This document shows, piece after piece, positions 1 through 9,575 of a stretch of 58,870 bases of DNA. Below the pieces are notes generated by a model. The model made no database searches. It saw only the letters and a list, made by a program, of their open reading frames with translations, and had not been told where the DNA came from. A program made the translations under genes and the position numbers. The DNA comes from Lachnotalea glycerini. GTDB taxonomy: Bacteria; Bacillota; Clostridia; Lachnospirales; Lachnospiraceae. The stretch spans positions 982,311-1,041,180 of the forward strand of contig NZ_QICS01000001.1 of assembly GCF_003201285.1 (NCBI RefSeq). The letters run 5' to 3'. Position 1 is the stretch's first letter; every line of letters begins with the position of its first letter.

Positions 1-55
1 TTACATATTATAACGCTGGAGGTTTTTTACTTAAAGCTAAAGCAAAACCGAGGGA

Positions 56-74
56 CCACCGGCATAGCCGGAGG
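56..74 (+). repeat. GC-rich hairpin, possible end of an IS200/IS605-like element
   Basis: The segment CCACCGGC-ATA-GCCGGAGG forms a GC-rich stem-loop with one mismatch. It is followed by a T-rich run and sits in otherwise AT-rich DNA. Subterminal hairpins of this kind are typical of IS200/IS605 ends, and they can also act as terminators for a gene entering from the left. No transposase is visible because the window starts here. The element assignment is inference; the hairpin itself is seen directly. Confidence 0.3.
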
Positions 75-98
75 TTTATTTTTATGGTTATACAAAAA

Positions 99-128
99 AA
101 GACCTCAGTCTAAATAACTGAGGTCTTA
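99..128 (-). terminator. rho-independent terminator of rpsU
   Basis: AAGACCTCAG and CTGAGGTCTT form a 10-bp perfect stem around a 10-nt loop. Read on the minus strand it is followed by a run of seven T. It lies just past the rpsU stop codon. Confidence 0.85.
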
Positions 129-135
129 TTTAATA

Positions 136-312
136 TTAATTATATTTACGTTTTCTCGCTGCTTCAGATTTCTTCTTACGTTTTACACTTGGTTTTTCGT
201 AATGCTCTCTTTTGCGGATTTCCTGCTGAATACCGGCTTTTGCACAGTTCCTTTTAAATCTGCGTAAAGCGCTATCTAAAGTCTCATTATCTTTTACGAT
301 TACATTTGACAT
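136..312 (-). CDS. rpsU: 30S ribosomal protein S21
   Basis: Translation gives a 58-residue, strongly basic protein beginning [20 protein letters not shown] and ending KRKYN. This is the full length and composition of bacterial S21, the small-subunit protein near the mRNA 3'-end binding site. The ATG at 312 is preceded by an AGGTG Shine-Dalgarno. The gene lies 143 nt downstream of alaS on the same strand and has its own strong terminator, so it may be read with alaS or from a promoter in that gap. Nothing about it is unusual. Confidence 0.95.
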   Translation of the reverse strand: MSNVIVKDNETLDSALRRFKRNCAKAGIQQEIRKREHYEKPSVKRKKKSEAARKRKYN

Positions 313-455
313 AGTCTCACACCTAACCTCCCTCCAGTTGCGTATTGTGCTAAATACAACTGTATGGGTATTTTTTATTGCACTATTATGATTATATTGC
401 TTATCCGCTTATATGTCAATATATTTTTTACTTTAAAGACAAAAAATACAAAAAA

Positions 456-3110
456 TTACTTAATTTGATCCTCCACTACTTCTCTCACCTTTTGTATCGC
501 ATCATCGATACCAGCTGGATTCTTACCTCCTGCCTGTGCCATATTTGGACGGCCGCCTCCGCCGCCACCAATACAGCCTGCAATATTCTTTACAATATTA
601 CCCGCATGTGCTCCACGCTTAATCGCACCGTCAGTTGCCGTTACCATTAAGCTAACCTTATCATCTAAAACAGAAGCAATTGCTACAATTCCCTCTCCAA
701 GTTTATCCTTTAACTGATCACCCAATTCTCTTAGCCCATTCATATCAACACCATCTACTTTGGCTGCAAGTACTTTAACCCCATTTACTTCAATGACCTG
801 ATCCATAACGTCACCAAGAGCATCCTTTGCCAGCTTACTCTTTAAGCTGTCATTTTCACTTTGAATACTTTTCATTTCATTTAATAAATGTGAAAGCTTT
901 TCTTCTAAGGTTGCCGGGGTCGCTTTGATAAGCTTAGCGGCCGATTTAAGTGTATTCTCTAAATCAGAATAGTAAACTAATACGCCATTTCCTGTAATTG
1001 CTTCAATTCTTCTTACTCCAGCAGCAACTCCACTTTCTGAAATAATCTTAAATGCAGATATCTCTTTTGTATTAGTAACATGAGTACCACCGCATAATTC
1101 AGTAGAAAAATCTCCCATTTTTACGACACGCACTTTATCTGTGTATTTTTCTCCAAACAAAGCCATGGCACCTGTTTTTTTTGCTTCCTCTAAGTCCATT
1201 ACATTTGTAACAACCTCAATATTATCCTCTATCTTTTGATTTACAATCTTCTCAACCTGAGTAATCTCTTCCTCTGTCATCGCCGAGAAATGGCTAAAGT
1301 CAAAGCGTAGTCTGCTGCCGTCTACAAAAGAACCTGCCTGTTCCACATGAGAACCTAATACTTCTCTTAATGCTTTTTGCAATAAATGAGTTGCACTGTG
1401 ATTTTTGCAAGTATCCAATCGATTTTCTTCATTAACTGCTAATTCAGCTATATCACCTGTCTTTAGCATTCCCTTTTTCACTTTTCCAATATGTCCGATT
1501 TTGCCCCCTAAAAGCTTAACAGTGTCTTCAACTATAAATTCTCCTTCAGCCGTCTTTATTATACCAGTATCTGCATTCTGTCCGCCCATAGTTGAATAAA
1601 AAGGTGTTTCATCCACAATAATAGTTCCTACTTCGCCATCCGTTAAAGCTTCCACAATCTCAGTCTCACTTGTCAATACCTTAATTTTAGATCTATGTGT
1701 CAGTCGGTCATAGCCTACAAAGGTTGAAGTAACCACCGTATCAATCAACTCATATACAGTAACATCTGCGCCCATATAGTTCGTAGTTTTTCTAGCCTTG
1801 CGAGCTTTCTGCTTTTGCTCCTGCATCGCTGAATGAAACGCTTTTTCATCTATTGTAAAGCCCTTTTCTTCAAGTATTTCCATTGTTAAATCAAGAGGGA
1901 ATCCATAGGTGTCGTACAATTTAAATGCATTTTCTCCAGAAAGCATTTTTTGATTTGCGGCTTCCATTTCAGTCTGCATCTGTGATAAAATACCAAGTCC
2001 CTGGTCAATTGTTTTATTGAACTTATTTTCTTCCTGCGTTAATACATTAAGAATAAATTCTTTTTTTGACTCTAATTCAGGATAGCCGTCCTTGCATTCC
2101 TTTATTACAGTTTCGCTTAATTTAGCAAGACATTGTACATCAATTTCTAATAAACGGGCATGTCTTGCAGCACGTCTGATTAATCTTCTTAAAACATAAC
2201 CACGTCCTTCATTCGAAGGCAAAATTCCATCCGATATCATAAAGGTTGATGCACGAATATGATCCGTGATCAATCGTATTGATACATCCTTAACTTCCTC
2301 CATCTGATAGGAAACATTTGCCATTTCACATATTTTATCACGAATTGCCTTCATTGTATCAATATCAAATACAGAATCGACATCCTGAATTACAACTGCA
2401 AGTCGTTCCAATCCCATACCTGTATCTATATTTTTTTGATCAAGTTCTGTATAATTGCCTTTACCGTCTCCATCAAACTGGGTAAAAACGTTATTCCAAA
2501 CTTCCATAAATCGGTCACATTCACAGCCAACCTTGCAATCTGGCTTACCGCATCCATATTTAATCCCTCTGTCATAATATATCTCTGAGCATGGTCCGCA
2601 TGGACCTGCACCATGCTCCCAGAAGTTATCACATTTTCCCTCTTCATCACGGTAAAAACGAGTAATTCTAGAGCCATCAACACCGATTTCTTTCGTCCAA
2701 ATCTCAAAGGCTTCTTCATCTTCGCAATAAATTGATGGATATAATCGCTGTGCATCAAGACCAACAACCTCCGTCAAAAATTCCCAACTCCATGCAATTG
2801 CCTCATGTTTAAAATAATCTCCAAAGGAGAAATTTCCAAGCATTTCAAAAAAAGTCAAATGTCTTGCTGTTTTACCTACATTCTCAATATCACCTGTACG
2901 AACACATTTCTGACATGTGGTAACTCTCTTTCTTGGCGGGATCTCCTGCCCCGTAAAATATGGCTTCAACGGAGCCATTCCCGAATTAATTATTAATAAA
3001 CTGTTATCATTATGAGGAACCAAAGAAAAACTGTTCATTACCAAATGTCCTTTACTTTCAAAGAACTCTAAATACATTTTTCTCAGTTCATTCACGCTAT
3101 ACTTCTTCAC
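456..3110 (-). CDS. alaS: alanyl-tRNA synthetase
   Basis: An 884-residue class II synthetase that charges tRNA-Ala in the cytoplasm. The N-terminal catalytic core carries TTCQKCVRTGDIENVG and HLTFFEMLGNFSFGDYF in the first 100 residues. The editing domain has the zinc-type HSATH motif near residue 571 and the CGGTH motif near 673. The C-terminal DHHA1-type domain has the glycine-rich GCIGGGGGGRPNMAQAGG segment. Length is standard. The start is GTG at 3110, seven nt after a GGAGG. No T-box sequence is present in the leader of about 130 nt, although alaS genes in related bacteria often have one. Confidence 0.97.
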   Translation of the reverse strand: MKKYSVNELRKMYLEFFESKGHLVMNSFSLVPHNDNSLLIINSGMAPLKPYFTGQEIPPRKRVTTCQKCVRTGDIENVGKTARHLTFFEMLGNFSFGDYFKHEAIAWSWEFLTEVVGLDAQRLYPSIYCEDEEAFEIWTKEIGVDGSRITRFYRDEEGKCDNFWEHGAGPCGPCSEIYYDRGIKYGCGKPDCKVGCECDRFMEVWNNVFTQFDGDGKGNYTELDQKNIDTGMGLERLAVVIQDVDSVFDIDTMKAIRDKICEMANVSYQMEEVKDVSIRLITDHIRASTFMISDGILPSNEGRGYVLRRLIRRAARHARLLEIDVQCLAKLSETVIKECKDGYPELESKKEFILNVLTQEENKFNKTIDQGLGILSQMQTEMEAANQKMLSGENAFKLYDTYGFPLDLTMEILEEKGFTIDEKAFHSAMQEQKQKARKARKTTNYMGADVTVYELIDTVVTSTFVGYDRLTHRSKIKVLTSETEIVEALTDGEVGTIIVDETPFYSTMGGQNADTGIIKTAEGEFIVEDTVKLLGGKIGHIGKVKKGMLKTGDIAELAVNEENRLDTCKNHSATHLLQKALREVLGSHVEQAGSFVDGSRLRFDFSHFSAMTEEEITQVEKIVNQKIEDNIEVVTNVMDLEEAKKTGAMALFGEKYTDKVRVVKMGDFSTELCGGTHVTNTKEISAFKIISESGVAAGVRRIEAITGNGVLVYYSDLENTLKSAAKLIKATPATLEEKLSHLLNEMKSIQSENDSLKSKLAKDALGDVMDQVIEVNGVKVLAAKVDGVDMNGLRELGDQLKDKLGEGIVAIASVLDDKVSLMVTATDGAIKRGAHAGNIVKNIAGCIGGGGGGRPNMAQAGGKNPAGIDDAIQKVREVVEDQIK

Positions 3111-3244
3111 AACATTTCCTCCTAGGTTATAATATGATTGAATCTATTTCCAAAGCCACTACTCTTATCTACGTAACAGTAAATAACTTGTCCAAACGTG
3201 CTTTTTATAAAATAGAAATTTTAGAAGAACATCCTATTTTAAAA

Positions 3245-3270
3245 AGAATGCCAGCTTAAGCTAGCATTCT
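3245..3270 (-). terminator. terminator after the first ABC permease gene
   Basis: AGAATGCcAGC and GCTaGCATTCT form a stem-loop between the alaS leader and the permease stop codon. On the minus strand the stem is followed by TTTTT. It ends the GntR/ATPase/permease transcript. Confidence 0.75.
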
Positions 3271-3324
3271 CTATTATAAAATTATTTAATATCTTTGTCA
3301 ATTGCAAACAGTTATAAACTATTG

Positions 3325-5397
3325 TTAATAACCCATTTCCTGTCTTATACTTTCTGGCAATTCTTCAATATTAATACTAGAAAACTCATTGTCCTCGCTG
3401 CCGTCATTATACATAATGCAGGCATTTAAATTGCTTGGAATATTAATATTGTTATATATAAGTCGTCCTGATTCAAGTGCATTTGCAATCTCTTCAATCT
3501 CTTTTTTTTCAGTAAACTTATATGTCTTAAACATGCTGTCGTAATCTTCACTATTCTCTGCTTCTTCTATCTCATAGTTATAATCTGTTACTATAATAGA
3601 AGCAATATTCTTTGTATCAATACTACTGTCTAAACTGATGCCCAAAGACTTCATAAATTCGATTGTTTTTGTAAATTCTGGGTAAATATAATAGGATTGT
3701 TTAACATTATTTTCCCCTAGTCTAAGTATCAATTCTGTAACGGGAACACTCTTAGCTACCTCAGTTGCTGTAAGGCTTCTAATATCTTCACAAAGCAAAT
3801 TTAACAGCTCTTGCTTTTCATCCACTGAAAGCTTAATGGCTTCATCAATACCATTCGAAACATTGTAATATTGAATTACGTTTACAAGGCTTTTATCCAA
3901 GGATAAAATCTGGTATACACATTCCTTATATGTATCATCATCATATAATTGGTTAAAATAATCCATCGCATCAGTTATATTTACTGTATATCTTCTATAT
4001 GCTGTCTTATTATTTTTTAAATTATATTTCACAGTAAAGCTCGTATATGTTTGAAAACTATAATGTTGCAGCTTTTTTGTATCTACATTGTTTGCTATGG
4101 CATATTGAATGAATTGATAAGTATTTTTTATATCTGTAAGTTTCATGTTCTTTAATTTATAAACAGTGGAATCAATATAATTATTATAATTATTGGTCAA
4201 ATCCAATGTTTTATCATAATAGTTAATATCCTTCTCAAAATATTCCAGGTCAATGCTTATTGATTCAATTTTATCTTCTTTAGGTATATAAGTGTTATAA
4301 TGAGCCAAATCTAATTTTGCCGATCCAACAATTACCACTGACAACATCATACACAAAACAAGCTGAATTTTATTTTCAATAATACATTTGAAATCACTGT
4401 TATATATTATTTCTATCATTCCATGTGACAAAAAGCTAATAAATATAACACCAAATAACATCCAAACAAAAGAACTTGTTTCTGATATAGTCATTAACAA
4501 CAATCCCCCAACTAATGCAGTCGGTAATACAATTAAAATTTTAATTGGTGCCTGTGTTATTTTAAATGCCATTGATTTTCCTGCTGCTTCTGAAGGACGG
4601 AACTTATATAAAAGTGCTCCTAATACTGAAGCAATAATAAAACCTAGGATTAATCCAATCATTTTGGTCGCAAATCCACTTTTTCCCATATAATTAACTA
4701 GTTGATTATAAGCAAATACAGGTGACACATAGGCCAAGTAATTATTCGTCTCTCCTGCTGCACTGTAAGTGGTAAAGAAAGTCTGATAAAGCACCGATTT
4801 GACAAGTAATAAAATGGGTGCATATACCATAAAAACGGCTGTTCCAAGTATCCCTACGATTAGATTTCCTGTCATCATAACCGCTACAATCGTAACGCTG
4901 TAAATGAACAAATATCCGATTAAATTTACTGCAAATGCAAACATAGCTCCTCTTATTGCCACCCCTGATAAATATTGCTTGGAAGCTCCAATCATAAAGT
5001 AGATTAAAATATTAATCAAATAGGGAACGACATATATAATAACTCCATTTATATATGTGATAACGAAGAGCTTTTCTCTTTTCACCGGGATGCTATGGTA
5101 TAAATCTACCTTACTCTTTGAATACAGGTATGAAAATCCACTTATTCCACAGATTATAGCACCCGCTGCCGTTATTGCAAGTAAGATTCCTATTCCATCA
5201 TTATTGGCGAAGCTTGCATAGCCCAAACGAGCTTTTTCAATACCTACCGTTTCAAGTATTTTCTTTATTCTATTCAGCCTTAGTAGTACATGAATGGGCA
5301 GTCCAACAAAAAATACAAGCATAGAAAGTGACAATGTCCAAATTCTTCGCTTTATATCTTCTTTTAGCAAATTAAAATATAAGCTTTTTGATGTCAT
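3325..5397 (-). CDS. large ABC-2-type permease with long extracytoplasmic domain
   Basis: Membrane subunit of an ABC transporter, 690 residues. The first half, to about residue 350, holds many hydrophobic segments (for example ILLAITAAGAIICGISGFSY). The second half, from about residue 375, is hydrophilic and probably extracellular, rich in Tyr/Asn/Asp. This resembles clostridial permeases with a DUF6449-type C-terminus that accompany YtrA-type regulators. The ATG at 5397 has GGAGG nine nt upstream; an in-frame TTG two codons earlier is too close to that site. It overlaps the ATPase gene by 26 nt. The substrate is unknown; peptide-antibiotic or envelope-stress export is the usual inference for this class. 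Confidence 0.8.
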   Translation of the reverse strand: MTSKSLYFNLLKEDIKRRIWTLSLSMLVFFVGLPIHVLLRLNRIKKILETVGIEKARLGYASFANNDGIGILLAITAAGAIICGISGFSYLYSKSKVDLYHSIPVKREKLFVITYINGVIIYVVPYLINILIYFMIGASKQYLSGVAIRGAMFAFAVNLIGYLFIYSVTIVAVMMTGNLIVGILGTAVFMVYAPILLLVKSVLYQTFFTTYSAAGETNNYLAYVSPVFAYNQLVNYMGKSGFATKMIGLILGFIIASVLGALLYKFRPSEAAGKSMAFKITQAPIKILIVLPTALVGGLLLMTISETSSFVWMLFGVIFISFLSHGMIEIIYNSDFKCIIENKIQLVLCMMLSVVIVGSAKLDLAHYNTYIPKEDKIESISIDLEYFEKDINYYDKTLDLTNNYNNYIDSTVYKLKNMKLTDIKNTYQFIQYAIANNVDTKKLQHYSFQTYTSFTVKYNLKNNKTAYRRYTVNITDAMDYFNQLYDDDTYKECVYQILSLDKSLVNVIQYYNVSNGIDEAIKLSVDEKQELLNLLCEDIRSLTATEVAKSVPVTELILRLGENNVKQSYYIYPEFTKTIEFMKSLGISLDSSIDTKNIASIIVTDYNYEIEEAENSEDYDSMFKTYKFTEKKEIEEIANALESGRLIYNNINIPSNLNACIMYNDGSEDNEFSSINIEELPESIRQEMGY

Positions 5398-6274
5398 AAC
5401 CAACTACCTCCGTTTCACTAATAAATATTTCTTCCAATGAAAGTGGAAGTACTTCATAAAATAATGGATTCAATTCCTTAATAGTATCTACAATTTCTAT
5501 TTGTGTTCCCCTTGCAGTAACAGTTAAAAGAGAGCCTCTTTTTTCTTTTTTTATAATCTCAAGCTTTCCATATAATACTTCTTCTTTCTTCTCATCATTT
5601 AATACGCACTGGATCTTATGAATGTTGAATTTCATTTCTTCTAGATCCTTAGACAATAAAATACCGCCCCTATGCAGCAAACCTACGTGATCACATATAT
5701 CCTCTAATTCTCTAAGATTATGCGATGCTACTACTGGGGTTAGATTTCTTTCTTCAATTTCATTGGCAAAAATACTCTTTACAGCTTGACGCACCACAGG
5801 GTCTAAACCATCAAAGGTTTCATCACAGAACAAATATTCTGTATTTGCACAAATTCCACAAATGATGGAAACCTGCTTTTTCATTCCTTTCGAGAATGTA
5901 TTAATTTTTCTTTTGGCATCTAAATCAAATTTTAGCATCAATTCATCAAACCTGTTTATATCAAAATTTTTATAAAATGACTTATAATAAAGTTTCATGT
6001 CATTACATGTCGCATTTGAAAAAAAATGTTGGTCGTCAGATATATAAAAAATCCTTGATTTTGCTTCTTCGTTTTCATAAACTGACAAACCATCAATTAG
6101 TATTTCGCCCTGATCCGGCTTTAACACTCCACATGCCATTCGAAGAAAGGTACTTTTACCGGCTCCGTTCGTACCTATCAGACCAAATACTGTTCCCTCT
6201 TTGATTGTTGCAGATATGCTGTCTACTGCTTTAATATCGTGAAAGCTCTTTGATACATTTACAGCCTCTATCAT
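5372..6274 (-). CDS. ABC transporter ATPase of the GntR-linked module
   Basis: A 300-residue ATP-binding subunit. The Walker A motif is GTNGAGKSTF (about residues 34-43), the signature region is FSKGMKKQVS, and the Walker B region is EYLFCDETFDGLD, where the usual leucine/isoleucine-rich strand reads YLFC before DE. A C-terminal regulatory extension of about 80 residues follows the nucleotide-binding domain, as in BcrA/YtrB-type exporters. It starts four nt inside the end of the GntR gene (ATGA overlap) and overlaps the permease, so the three genes are translationally coupled. It probably powers the 690-residue permease as a homodimer. Confidence 0.88.
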   Translation of the reverse strand: MIEAVNVSKSFHDIKAVDSISATIKEGTVFGLIGTNGAGKSTFLRMACGVLKPDQGEILIDGLSVYENEEAKSRIFYISDDQHFFSNATCNDMKLYYKSFYKNFDINRFDELMLKFDLDAKRKINTFSKGMKKQVSIICGICANTEYLFCDETFDGLDPVVRQAVKSIFANEIEERNLTPVVASHNLRELEDICDHVGLLHRGGILLSKDLEEMKFNIHKIQCVLNDEKKEEVLYGKLEIIKKEKRGSLLTVTARGTQIEIVDTIKELNPLFYEVLPLSLEEIFISETEVVGYDIKKLIF

Positions 6275-6642
6275 AATTCTACCTCCTCAAAAACGTAGTT
6301 TAAACTTTTTATAAACTCTTCTCTTGTGATTCCAAGCGATTTAACTAATTTTACGAGTTCTGTAGTCTGCTCTATAATCGCTTCTTTTCTTCTCTTTTCA
6401 ATTTCATCTCCTGCTGCTACATAGTTTCCCTTTCCTTTAATAGAATAAATATATCCGGAACGTTCAAGTTCCATATAAGCCTTTTGAATTGTATTTGGGT
6501 TAATAGACAACTCAATTGCTAAGCTTCTTACAGATGGTAATTTATTGCCTTCTTCCAATATTCCTCGTATAATTAAATTTTCAAATTTTTCCACAACTTG
6601 TTCATAGATAGGTCTCTTATCTTTATAGTCAATTACAATCAT
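6271..6642 (-). CDS. GntR-family regulator, YtrA type
   Basis: A 123-residue repressor with an N-terminal winged helix (IYEQVVEKFENLIIRG, then LPSVRSLAIELSINPNTIQKAY, residues about 12-60) and only a short helical C-terminus. This is the compact YtrA-subfamily form without a ligand domain. It is the first gene of the module and is followed by ATPase and permease. The start ATG is preceded by AAAGGAG. It most likely represses its own operon through the palindrome at 6683-6703 on the core promoter. YtrA-type systems in Bacillus answer to cell-wall-active antibiotics; the inducer here is unknown. Confidence 0.88.
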   Translation of the reverse strand: MIVIDYKDKRPIYEQVVEKFENLIIRGILEEGNKLPSVRSLAIELSINPNTIQKAYMELERSGYIYSIKGKGNYVAAGDEIEKRRKEAIIEQTTELVKLVKSLGITREEFIKSLNYVFEEVEL

Positions 6643-6682
6643 AATAAGTCTCCTTTCCGACTATTAATAATTCTGTATTAAC

Positions 6683-6735
6683 TGTATTATTAGTCTTAAT
6701 ACACTTAATATACATTTTGACACTAGTTTTGTCAA
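6683..6735 (-). promoter_or_regulatory. SigA promoter and GntR operator of the first ABC module
   Basis: On the minus strand TTGACA (6735-6730) and TATATT (6712-6707) are separated by exactly 17 nt. Immediately downstream lies TGTATTA-N7-TAATACA (6703-6683), a perfect 7-bp-arm palindrome at the expected start site. An extra CTGTATTA half-site is at 6673-6680. A repressor bound here would block polymerase. Confidence 0.75.
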
Positions 6736-6823
6736 TGTATCAATTCTTACTATTTTCTTAATATTCTCATTTTCATTAATAAAAACATTAATTTACCACA
6801 ACAATTTCCTATGAACTAAAAAA

Positions 6824-6844
6824 AGAACCTAATAACTCGGCTCT
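6824..6844 (-). terminator. weak terminator after the small membrane protein gene
   Basis: AGAGCC and GGTTCT pair (one G-T) around a 9-nt loop on the minus strand and are followed by seven T. The stem is short. It is the only terminator-like structure between the 47-residue gene and the GntR promoter. Confidence 0.5.
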
Positions 6845-6884
6845 CTTTCTATGTCATATTTACATTTAAAGCTTTAAAATCTAA

Positions 6885-7028
6885 TCATAAATCTTGTTTT
6901 TGTTGTACTGCATTCTTTTCATCTTTTTTGTCTCTTAGTTTTTTTCCTATTACGATACCACATACCATAATACCCATAAAAACTATCATTTCAACTCCTG
7001 ATGTTAAAAATGTACTTATGAACTCCAT
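6885..7028 (-). CDS. 47-residue single-span membrane protein downstream of tyrS
   Basis: ATG at 7028 is preceded by GGAGG with an 8-nt spacer and opens a 47-residue reading frame. One hydrophobic segment (about residues 13-27, VEMIVFMGIMVCGIV) is flanked by a short N-terminus and a charged lysine-rich tail (GKKLRDKKDEKN). It starts 11 nt after the tyrS stop and so is probably on the tyrS transcript, with a terminator-like hairpin after it. I do not recognise the family. The strong ribosome-binding site and the membrane-span-plus-charged-tail design support a real gene. Confidence 0.6.
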   Translation of the reverse strand: MEFISTFLTSGVEMIVFMGIMVCGIVIGKKLRDKKDEKNAVQQKQDL

Positions 7029-7039
7029 ATCATCGCCTC

Positions 7040-8272
7040 CTAATTTGCTTTAATCTGATGATAACCCTTTTTACCCTTTTTAATTAATAAGGCACCATCA
7101 CTATCCAAATCATTCAAAGTAAACTTTCTGTCAAATTCTGTTACTTTAATATCATTTACGGTCACTCCACCTTGCTGAATCAAACGTCTTGCTTCTGAAC
7201 GTGTTGGTGCAAGCTTGGTATTTACCATAAGTGTAATTAAATCAATTCCTGCTTCTAACTCTTCCTTTTTGCAGATAGTAGTTGGAATATCTGCACTCTT
7301 TGTACCATTTGCAAACAATGATTTAGAAGCCTCTTGTGCTTTAACTGCTTCCTCATTACCATGTACAATCTTAGTAATCTCGTAAGCAAGAACTTCTTTC
7401 GCATGATTAATTTCAGCATCCTTTAAGGCACCGAGTCTACGTACTTCATCCATTGGTAAGAATGTAAGAAGTCCCAAACATTCTTCTACTTTTACATCTT
7501 CGATGTTTCTCCAATATTGATAAAATTCATAAGGAGAAGTTTTCTCTGGATTCAACCAGACTGCTCCTTTCATCGTCTTACCCATTTTAATTCCTTCACT
7601 GGTTGTCAATAACTTAAAGGTCAAACCATATGCAGGCTTTTGTTCCTTTCTTCTGATTAACTCTACACCACCAATGATATTTGACCACTGATCATTACCA
7701 CCAAGCTCCAACTTACAATCATATAATTGATTCAATTTCCAGAAATCATAAGACTGCATCAGCATATAATTAAACTCAAAGAAAGTTAAACCTTTCTCCA
7801 TCCTCTGCTTATAGCAATCTGCTGTCAGCATCTTATTTACTGAAAAATGAACACCGATTTCTCTTAAAAATTCTACGTAATTTAAATCCAATAGCCAATC
7901 AGCATTATTAGCAACGATAGCCTTGTTATTGTCAAAGCTGATAAATCTCGAAAGCTGTTCATGAAAACATTTTGCATTATGATCAATTGTCTCCCGTGTC
8001 ATCATAGTACGCATATCTGATTTACCGGAAGGATCTCCAATCATTGTCGTACCGCCCCCAAGCAAAGCAATGGGTCTGTGCCCTGCTCTTTGCATATGCA
8101 TCATTGCCATAACCGTAAGAAAATGCCCTGCTGTTAAACTATCTGCAGTAGCATCAAAACCTATATAAAAGGTAACTTTTTCCTTACCTAATAATTCTCT
8201 AATTTCCGCTTCATGAGTAGTTTGTTCAATAAAACCTCTTTCCAGCAGAATGTCATAAACATTTGTTGACAT
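7040..8272 (-). CDS. tyrS: tyrosyl-tRNA synthetase
   Basis: A 410-residue class I synthetase that charges tRNA-Tyr. The HIGH-type motif is AGHFLTVM (near residue 50) after [12 protein letters not shown]. The KMSKS loop is KMGKT near residue 229. The C-terminal S4-like RNA-binding domain spans about 340-405 ([20 protein letters not shown]). Length is normal. The start ATG has AAGGAGG upstream. No T-box precedes it; only about 60 nt separate it from the next gene upstream. Confidence 0.96.
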   Translation of the reverse strand: MSTNVYDILLERGFIEQTTHEAEIRELLGKEKVTFYIGFDATADSLTAGHFLTVMAMMHMQRAGHRPIALLGGGTTMIGDPSGKSDMRTMMTRETIDHNAKCFHEQLSRFISFDNNKAIVANNADWLLDLNYVEFLREIGVHFSVNKMLTADCYKQRMEKGLTFFEFNYMLMQSYDFWKLNQLYDCKLELGGNDQWSNIIGGVELIRRKEQKPAYGLTFKLLTTSEGIKMGKTMKGAVWLNPEKTSPYEFYQYWRNIEDVKVEECLGLLTFLPMDEVRRLGALKDAEINHAKEVLAYEITKIVHGNEEAVKAQEASKSLFANGTKSADIPTTICKKEELEAGIDLITLMVNTKLAPTRSEARRLIQQGGVTVNDIKVTEFDRKFTLNDLDSDGALLIKKGKKGYHQIKAN

Positions 8273-8333
8273 CGTTAGTCCTCCTTAACCTTGCTATCTT
8301 TTATCGTAACACAAGCTATTTTTGTTTTCAATA

Positions 8334-8993
8334 CTATTCTTCAAAATATATATCAACAAGCTCATAGGTTCTTTCTTTCGTAACATTTGTCATTACCGCC
8401 ATATACTCTAAGCCTTCCATTGTGCCGCCTGCACTTTCACTTGCAGCCAGTGCTGCCTGCTTATCGCGTGAATCAATCCATTGACGTTCTTCATCTCTAA
8501 TCGGAATGAATTCTTCTTCTGATAATTTTTTCTTAATTAATTGATAGATTGTATTTAATTCATCATCCCATTTTGTGTATTCTTGACTTTTGAGTTCTTT
8601 CATCCCTACCGTACCAAGTGAGTCAGACTTTTTCCATAACTCCTCATAATAAGAAACAATACTATCAAGTCTGTCTAAATACTGCTGCTTTTCCGTCTTG
8701 TCACTTTCTGCTATTGCCCTTAGTTCACTTGCAGAATCTTCCTCTGAATTACTTTCTTTTGTAGTATCCTCTTTTGATTGTGTATTATCGGCTGTACTAC
8801 CATTTAAAACTCCACTTTTACTGTTCTGATCAGATTTTTGCGTTTCTTTTGATTGTGCAGTCTCTTTTGATATCCAATTGTAATCAGAAATATTTTCCCC
8901 GAATTTGTGTTCTCCATGAATTACGCCAAATAAACCAACACATATTATAAACAATACTGATATAAAAAATATTACTTTCATATGCTTTTTCAT
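8334..8993 (-). CDS. membrane-anchored LprI-like (DUF1311) protein
   Basis: A 219-residue protein with a cleavable signal or anchor at residues about 7-26 (VIFFISVLFIICVGLFGVI). A disordered Ser/Lys/Glu/Asp linker runs to about 95. The C-terminal helical domain has the LprI/DUF1311 pattern, including IRDEERQWIDSRD and a terminal TKERTYELVDIY segment. Related domains occur in lysozyme-inhibitor-like envelope proteins, but many members have no known role. The usual conserved cysteine pair of DUF1311 is absent. It sits between rnhA and tyrS on the same strand without clear coupling. Confidence 0.65.
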   Translation of the reverse strand: MKKHMKVIFFISVLFIICVGLFGVIHGEHKFGENISDYNWISKETAQSKETQKSDQNSKSGVLNGSTADNTQSKEDTTKESNSEEDSASELRAIAESDKTEKQQYLDRLDSIVSYYEELWKKSDSLGTVGMKELKSQEYTKWDDELNTIYQLIKKKLSEEEFIPIRDEERQWIDSRDKQAALAASESAGGTMEGLEYMAVMTNVTKERTYELVDIYFEE

Positions 8994-9101
8994 AAATCAT
9001 TTCTCTTTCATTATATAAATTTAACTACGTAATCATAACATAACATAAATTTTTTAAGAAATAAATACTTCGTTAATAATAGTAAGAATGTTAAGCTTTT
9101 T

Positions 9102-9575
9102 TTAAGAATCAGTATCCTCCATTAAGTCTGATCCATCAGCAGCACTGGTTGCTAAATAGTCACATCTTTCGTTCATCTCATGTCCTGCATGCCCCTTAAC
9201 CCATATAAAATTTACAGTATGAATTTTTTTGGCTTCTAATAGTCTCTTCCATAGGTCTATATTTTTGACCGGTTCATTTTTTCCTCTTTTCCAACCTTTT
9301 TTAATCCAACTTTCAAGCCAATGCTGATTAAAGGCATCTGTTACATACTTAGAATCTGAATACAAATCGATTTCACACGGTTTCGTCAAGGCCTCCAATC
9401 CTCTTATGACTGCCATTAACTCCATTCTGTTATTGGTTGTCTTCTTATAACCTCCTGACAATTCCTTTGTATGAATCATGCCTTTAGAGTCCTCATAGGT
9501 TAAAATCGTTCCAAAACCGCCCGGCCCATCAGGATTTCCTCTTGCTGCACCATCTGTATAAATATTTACTTTCAC
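9102..9575 (-). CDS. rnhA: ribonuclease HI
   Basis: A 157-residue RNase H that cuts RNA in RNA-DNA hybrids. The four metal-binding acidic residues are all present: D8 in IYTDGAARGNP, E51 in NNRMEL, D73 in YSDSKYV, and D138 in NERCDYLA. The basic handle region KKGWKRGKN is also present, as in E. coli RNase HI. The start is GTG at 9575, overlapping the stop of the MutS-like gene (GTGA) and eight nt after GGAGG. It is the last gene of a probable MBL-MutS-rnhA transcription unit. Confidence 0.95.
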   Translation of the reverse strand: MKVNIYTDGAARGNPDGPGGFGTILTYEDSKGMIHTKELSGGYKKTTNNRMELMAVIRGLEALTKPCEIDLYSDSKYVTDAFNQHWLESWIKKGWKRGKNEPVKNIDLWKRLLEAKKIHTVNFIWVKGHAGHEMNERCDYLATSAADGSDLMEDTDS

